NCBI GenBank assembly: GCA_021234155.1
Contig: JAJEKV010000047.1
Location: 2,280,494-2,344,493, forward strand
Direction of reading: 5' to 3'
Source of the DNA: Isoetes taiwanensis
Taxonomy: Eukaryota > Streptophyta > Lycopodiopsida > Isoetales > Isoetaceae
Length of the DNA stretch: 64,000 nt
Part shown: positions 59,734-64,000 of the stretch, one piece after another
Layout: every line of letters begins with the position of its first letter
How positions within the stretch are numbered: position 1 is the first letter of the stretch
Position numbers and translations under genes: made by a program
Notes under the pieces: generated by a model
What the model was told of the DNA's origin: nothing
Database searches by the model: none
Seen by the model: the letters and a program-made list of their open reading frames with translations, nothing else

Positions 59734-59752
59734 CCCCGAAAACCCTTCGGGG
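59734..59752 (+). other. Hairpin in LINE 3' UTR
   Basis: CCCCGAA and TTCGGGG pair perfectly around an AACCC loop, followed by CGGGGGTTTTTT. The same position in the LINE end at 17.5 kb has a hairpin with a different but complementary stem. It resembles a bacterial terminator only by chance of shape. Confidence 0.55.
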
Positions 59753-59870
59753 CGGGGGTTTTTTAATCCTGGTAGTAATACGCCTGCTGCTCTCTCTCTT
59801 TGTACTTGGGTCCCATAGGCCAGTTGGTCTCCGTGGACGATAAAATCATATTCTATTCTTTCTTATTTTG

Positions 59871-62080
59871 TTAGAGCAAGGGGAGGTGATTAAAAATGTT
59901 TAGAAAGAAGCATCCTCACGTTTGTCCCATGACAAACCACAGTTCTCATATTCTAGAGTAATAGAATAACAGCTTTGTAAGAAATTAACATGAATCATCA
60001 TAAAGATCACTAAGATGCTATATTCTCTTAGGATTTAAGAATTACAAGCTAATTCAATGTTTATAATAAGCAAAGGCTGGTCAACATGATGTCAACTTGT
60101 TGCCTAAAAATTATTTTTTATTCTCCACTATAAAATGATTACATTAACTTTGTAGCAGACTTATAGCCCATATAAAGTCTTCAAATGAAAGGAAACAAGA
60201 AAGAACTTTGTGGGTCCCATTAATTCTTTGCTTATGGAAGATGGTCCAAGATTGTTCACGCCAAGCTTATAGTAATACATTAACTTGAGAATCTAGATAA
60301 GCTATTGTATAATGATACATATTTGCATAATACTACAACATCACTAAGGAATTGTGAGTTTCAATGGAGGATCTATTATGTCATATGTTTTCTTGGAAGA
60401 ATCCTTTAGTTAAAAAGAGTATACTCATTCTCATGTCTTTCATCATGGTTGTATAATGTCTACGATAGCATAGAAAGTTGGATTCCCTCTTTGTCTTTTC
60501 TAGAAGTATTGCGGCAGAAATGCATTAGAAAACACTATGTACTATCGTGTACATACACACTTCCACATTGATACTGACGTAAAGGAAACACATTTCTTTA
60601 AATTAACATGAAAGTTATCTCACTCTAGTGGATTTTATCAAGATAGATAGAGATATACATGTAGAGCTTTGCCGCGAATTTTAATCAAATAAAAATATGT
60701 AAAAACTTCTTGCACTCTTATAGGTTTCAGTTGTCTATGCAGTAATTGGGTCAAAATGGATTCCTAGTAAGCAAAGTTGCATACACTAGCTTTGGCACCT
60801 CATATCATAAGTTAGATCGCATACCTCTTATGCAAGTTAATGTCCCTCTAAATGGTATAGGCTCGATTGGATTCAGTGGTTGTGGGATGGAGCGTCGGAG
60901 TGCATAACCCGTGTAAGTAGATAAAATATATACATTGTCTATGCACGTGGCATGGTTGGGTTCATATTTCATTGTGCATATGTAGCCTTGCCTATCGCTC
61001 GTATGAGTATGCACCAAAACAACAGTGGTAGAGGGGTAATTAATGTCAACGGTGTTTATGTATAGAGACGTTTTAGCAAGTCCTTTAAAATGGCAGGCAT
61101 TCATAGGGGGCATCAATTAATATGCAACTCTAAAATAAAAAGAGTCATAAATACCTAAGTAGAAAGAGAGACCTATCTAGAAATGCATGTTAACAATAAG
61201 AAAGCCTTAAAACATGAACTAAGAATAAGCAAACATGGAATACCCGTAATGGAAGTAGTGAATCTGAAATTAATATTGTAGTTATTTTTTAAACAATATC
61301 GCTGATTTTTATATATCTTGAGTTCGAGGCCGCACAGAGTCGCATTCAATGTAAGGTGGTTGGAGGAAGGATCCAACAAAGTAATGTTGGTGGGTGTGTG
61401 TGTGTGTGTCATATGTCTAATTGAGCACTGTCAATGTGGCATGATGTAAGAGTTCCTCCTCCTCCTTGTCTCCTATTATTGAGTTTGAGCCCTTGGATGT
61501 TGGCATCTTGGCATAACTCTATATATGCCTTGAAAGCATATCCTCTCCTTACATGTCAGTGTTTGACAGAAATAAATACTGATGTGGCTCTATTCTTTAG
61601 AAATCCCAAAACCATTGTAAATATGTTTGACTGGGTCTTCAATAGGCCCATGCCTTCTACGCTACCCAAATATATCGATTATCCACTACTTTTCAAAATG
61701 TTAGATGTAGGTAAGTGGCCCTTTCTAGGCCCTCGTCAACCCACTTCATGCCATTTCGGCCCTAAGAAGTTGGACTATTTTAAAATCTACATAGAATACA
61801 GATTATTTTGCTTTAGCAAAATGACGTCCCTCAAATGTTCAACGAGTTGCCTGCACGTTCAACATCAAGATTGAATGCAGAAATGCATTCGATCCATACT
61901 CTCCTAGATATTCCTTGATGGTGGGCGCCATTACCGTTAGACCTCTCAGCACCTCCACTTGTTGAATCAGTTCATCCCCTTACACAGAGGCAATGGGTCC
62001 TAGCAAGTGTCGCCTCTATTGAAGTATGGTATGAAGGTGTCACCTTTTGTTATAGTCATCATTTCAAGCAAAAATCTTAC
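59871..62080. other. No recognised gene
   Basis: AT-rich DNA. A GT dinucleotide run lies at about 61391-61410. An open frame at 61434-61874 (146 codons) overlaps sequence with no recognised domain, and its reading as a protein is not supported by anything else. Confidence 0.4.
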
Positions 62081-62228
62081 TCTCATATTGGGATGTAACT
62101 ATATGGGAGAAGGCAGCAGAGAATTTGTCTCTCATATTATAAGTTGGTGCCTTGTCTCATATTGGAATGTAACTATATGGGAGAAGGCAGCAGAGAATTT
62201 GTCTCTCATATTATAAGTTGGTGCCAAG
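62081..62228. repeat. Tandem duplication, 2 x 74 bp
   Basis: TCTCATATTGGGATGTAACT...TTATAAGTTGGTGCC is repeated with a 74-bp period (62081 and 62155), with only one or two differences. This implies a recent duplication. Confidence 0.9.
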
Positions 62229-62760
62229 GCAAGGGTGTTGTTGGGTTGTCATGAGGATATTCACAGAGACAAGTATTTTGTCCGCTCCATATATAAAGAG
62301 ATAAAGAAATAAATAAATCAATAAATAAATAAAATACCTTGGTAGTTAACTACCGGGAAACTTAGATTGATACAGAGAGGGTTACCCCGGCCAATCAGCA
62401 GGAACGGTAAGGTAAAACAGGTTAAAATTACTAAATACCAGATTACATGTATAACAACGGACGAGATGTGAAACAGCAAATCGAATAATACAGAGAGGTG
62501 GGCAGAATAATTATGACTAATTCAAATTCTGCATCAGGGGTTTTTCAAATAAGGTACCGTTTGGGAGGCGGAATATATTGTATGGAGGAAATGCAGTGAT
62601 ACCAAGAGGAAAGCTCTATCACAGTCAGCCGGAGGAAAATCACCACTGAAGATTGCACCCAAGGCTCGATGGCGGATCACACCAGTTTCAGCCAACAGAA
62701 GAGGGGGATACAGCAAGAGCACCAGTGAGCCAGTAAGACCTCAAGGACTTCCCAGCTCAG
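62229..62760 (+). other. Leader region of the terminal LINE
   Basis: Contains an AAATAAAT run (about 62300-62335) and then unique sequence up to the ORF1 ATG at 62761. It is presumably LINE 5' UTR in its later part; the 5' border of the element is not visible. Confidence 0.35.
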
Positions 62761-63741
62761 ATGAATAAGCAGCTGGAAGCCAGAATCCCAAGCGTGGACG
62801 CACTCAATACGTTGGCGGAAATGGCTAATCGCAACAAGATAGCCATATCTAGCATGGATATCAGGATACAAAGGGTCGAGATGACAAGTGAGGAGATGCA
62901 ACGAATAACAAACGAAATTGAAGAAGAAAAGACCAAGATCATGCAGAGGTTGGTTGATTTAGAAAAGGTGAATGTTGAGTTAGATGCATGGGAATCCTTT
63001 AATAGAATAAAACCACACATCAGGGAATTTGAAGAACAGAATAGGATTAAATATGACGTTAGGCAGATAGGGGTAGCAGAGAAACCTAAAGAAGACACGT
63101 ATCGAGTTACTACAGAAATAATAGAGGCAGTTTTCAAAGAGCATCGAAGCATAATCGCCAAAGCAGTGCGCTCGGGCCAATGGAGGGGACGTGCAAGGCA
63201 CATAAATCTGACACGCAGAGACATGGCAGCCAAGGAACGGATACTGCGCATGGGGTCCAGATTGAGGAATGGGATCAAGGTGCAAGAAGCACTAACAGCC
63301 ATACAACGACAAGGGCTACGCATAGAACTGGCCAAAGCCAGGGAAATGAATCAGGCAAGGATACATGCAGGAGTCAGAAATAGGAAAGTGTACCTGCACA
63401 AACGGATCAGGGACCAGCCAATCCTAGGACAAGTGCAGAACATGGGGAGACTGGAGGCCATAAGGTCAAAAGGGTGGGATGGGGAGGACACCAACTGCTC
63501 GACACCGACGATGCAGGGACCGGATGGAGGAGCATCAGTGGAGAGAGCTCTCGTAGTGATACAACCCTGTGCAGAAGGGGAAAGCGAAAAAGGGGTCGGC
63601 GAGGAGCATGTGCACCAAAATGGGTCCAGCCTCGATCACAAAAATCAGGGGACGACCCAGAAGGATAACCAATGGGCCAGAACATACAGAGAACCCGAAG
63701 GAACAGCCCAGGGGGAAAAGGCGTTGACCATATGGTACTAG
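62761..63741 (+). CDS. LINE ORF1 protein, intact 326 aa
   Basis: A full ATG-to-TAG frame. Residues about 10-85 form a charged heptad pattern (MANRNKIAISSMDIRIQRVE; EEEKTKIMQRLVDLEK), a predicted coiled coil for trimerisation. Residues about 95-150 (YDVRQIGVAEKP...VTTEIIEAVFKEH) fit an RRM-like domain. RGRARHINLTRRDMAAKERI, LRMGSRLRNGIKVQEALTAI and QRQGLRIELAKAREM correspond to the C-terminal RNA-binding domain of L1 ORF1p (R.R.I..... ..KE.ILR...... R.. ...L). The tail is hydrophilic. The related protein at 55793-56362 shares the architecture, but the sequence is diverged. Lack of stops suggests a young copy. The role is nucleic-acid chaperone in the retrotransposition particle. Confidence 0.75.
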   Translation: MNKQLEARIPSVDALNTLAEMANRNKIAISSMDIRIQRVEMTSEEMQRITNEIEEEKTKIMQRLVDLEKVNVELDAWESFNRIKPHIREFEEQNRIKYDVRQIGVAEKPKEDTYRVTTEIIEAVFKEHRSIIAKAVRSGQWRGRARHINLTRRDMAAKERILRMGSRLRNGIKVQEALTAIQRQGLRIELAKAREMNQARIHAGVRNRKVYLHKRIRDQPILGQVQNMGRLEAIRSKGWDGEDTNCSTPTMQGPDGGASVERALVVIQPCAEGESEKGVGEEHVHQNGSSLDHKNQGTTQKDNQWARTYREPEGTAQGEKALTIWY

Positions 63742-63999
63742 AATTGCACAGGGTACCCATGGGATGATGGGAAAAGGCACGAGGAAGCTCAGAACTGCGA
63801 TATAATATGCCTGGTAGAGACATGGGAACACAATATCAAGCGACTGCCAGAGGAAGAAGGGTATCGGCTATTCACATATTGGAAAGATAAAGATTTTAAG
63901 ATAGGAATAGGGAGCGCAGGCCTAGCTTGCTATGTGAAAGAGAGTGTAGCCAATAATGCATGTATTTTACATTCAGATATCAATAAAAGATACATGATG
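63742..63999 (+). CDS. LINE ORF2 start (endonuclease), runs off the window
   Basis: Directly after the TAG of ORF1 and in the same frame, translation reads NCTGYPWDDGKRHEEAQNCD, IICLVETWEHNIKRLPEEEG, YRLFTYWK and GSAGLACYVKESV with no stop to the window end. These correspond to (W)NCRG.PW, D.I.L.ETWEH and GGIACYY of the APE-type endonuclease at 56.4 kb. The catalytic Glu (ETWEH) is present. The TAG stands where the conserved Trp (SWNCRG) should be. No ATG opens this frame nearby, so ORF2 would need read-through, reinitiation or an undamaged TGG codon. Confidence 0.7.
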
Positions 64000-64000
64000 C

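Larger units (their letters stand above)
53790..59870 (+). mobile_element. GC-rich LINE with 5' monomers, ORF1, endonuclease, reverse transcriptase and 3' tail
   Basis: The parts are contiguous: repeated 5' monomers (53790-54730), degenerate ORF1 coiled-coil part (to about 55790), intact ORF1 C-terminal half (55793-56362), and endonuclease (56366-57190: SWNCRGFPW, DLIFLMETWEH, GGIACYYQ, DYVLAGRE, DSDHRPV). The reverse transcriptase follows (57790-58560: GKAADLDGMRAELLKWAG, SFRPA, LIYADDVG). Then come the GWKAPYAMQNN region, a CCHC-like C-terminus (EDESHALQACPAYEHIR), and a 3' UTR with hairpin and TTCTA-type tail. Frameshifts and stops break ORF2. Its GC content is well above that of the surroundings. 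Superfamily not resolved; the APE-type endonuclease places it in the L1/Jockey/I broad group. Confidence 0.85.
62761..64000 (+). mobile_element. LINE, 5' part of an apparently young copy
   Basis: ORF1 is intact and ORF2 is open to the edge; the 3' part lies outside the window. It is lower in GC than the 54-60 kb LINE and diverged from it, so it belongs to a separate lineage of the same general type. Confidence 0.75.

Noticed and set aside
59728-59766. Rho-independent terminator
   Set aside because: The hairpin followed by a T run has the right shape, but the context is the 3' UTR of a eukaryotic LINE.
61434-61874. 146-codon open frame as a gene
   Set aside because: Its content (for example repeated Leu/Pro/Ser runs) fits no family, and no promoter or splice context supports it.

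Overview
This window looks like nuclear DNA of a land plant with a large, repeat-rich genome. A fern or similar non-seed vascular plant is my guess, held loosely. The evidence is plant-type: spliced genes with GT-AG introns, a CLE peptide-hormone gene, pieces of PPR genes, an iMet-primed Copia element, a Gypsy element and many LINEs. I saw no prokaryotic operons, rRNA genes or tRNA genes.

Layout. 1-5.4 kb: anonymous AT-rich DNA. 5.47-7.82 kb: an element with terminal inverted repeats (TIRs) and a TTA target duplication, PIF/Harbinger-like. 8-17 kb: an imperfect tandem repeat, a PPR scrap, an eroded LINE (10.5-11.2 kb) and a LINE 3' end (16.8-17.6 kb). 18.6-19.4 kb: a noncoding duplication. 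20.5-21.25 kb (minus): a three-exon CLE preproprotein gene, the best candidate for an intact host gene. 22.2-24.3 kb: an L1-like LINE relic (ORF1 plus endonuclease). 25.3-29.5 kb: several LINE relics, one split by a 237-bp MITE. 29.8-30.3 kb: a PPR relic. 31.7-37.3 kb: one LINE interrupted first by a 246-bp MITE and then by a 4.2-kb Copia element with both LTRs. 37.8 kb: a third MITE of the same family. 39.1-40.5 kb: a LINE relic. 40.5-49.0 kb (minus): a Gypsy element whose gag is split by a 4,052-bp TIR transposon. That transposon carries six exons, with introns, of a CLPTM1-family membrane-protein gene. 50.7-53.8 kb: a LINE with an internal tandem duplication. 53.8-59.9 kb: a GC-rich LINE with 180-bp repeated 5' monomers and a structured 3' end. 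62.7-64 kb: the start of a LINE with an intact ORF1, running off the window.

How it fits together. Almost everything is transposons nested in older transposons. The most notable system is a hAT-like TIR family: 8-bp target duplications, ends near CMRGGGGATTCACC, and a shared right subterminal block of about 75 bp. It occurs as three 230-250-bp MITEs and as one large copy that has captured a multi-exon gene fragment. All of its insertions with an identifiable host lie inside retroelements. Where target duplications are exact, the order of insertion can be read directly from the sequence.
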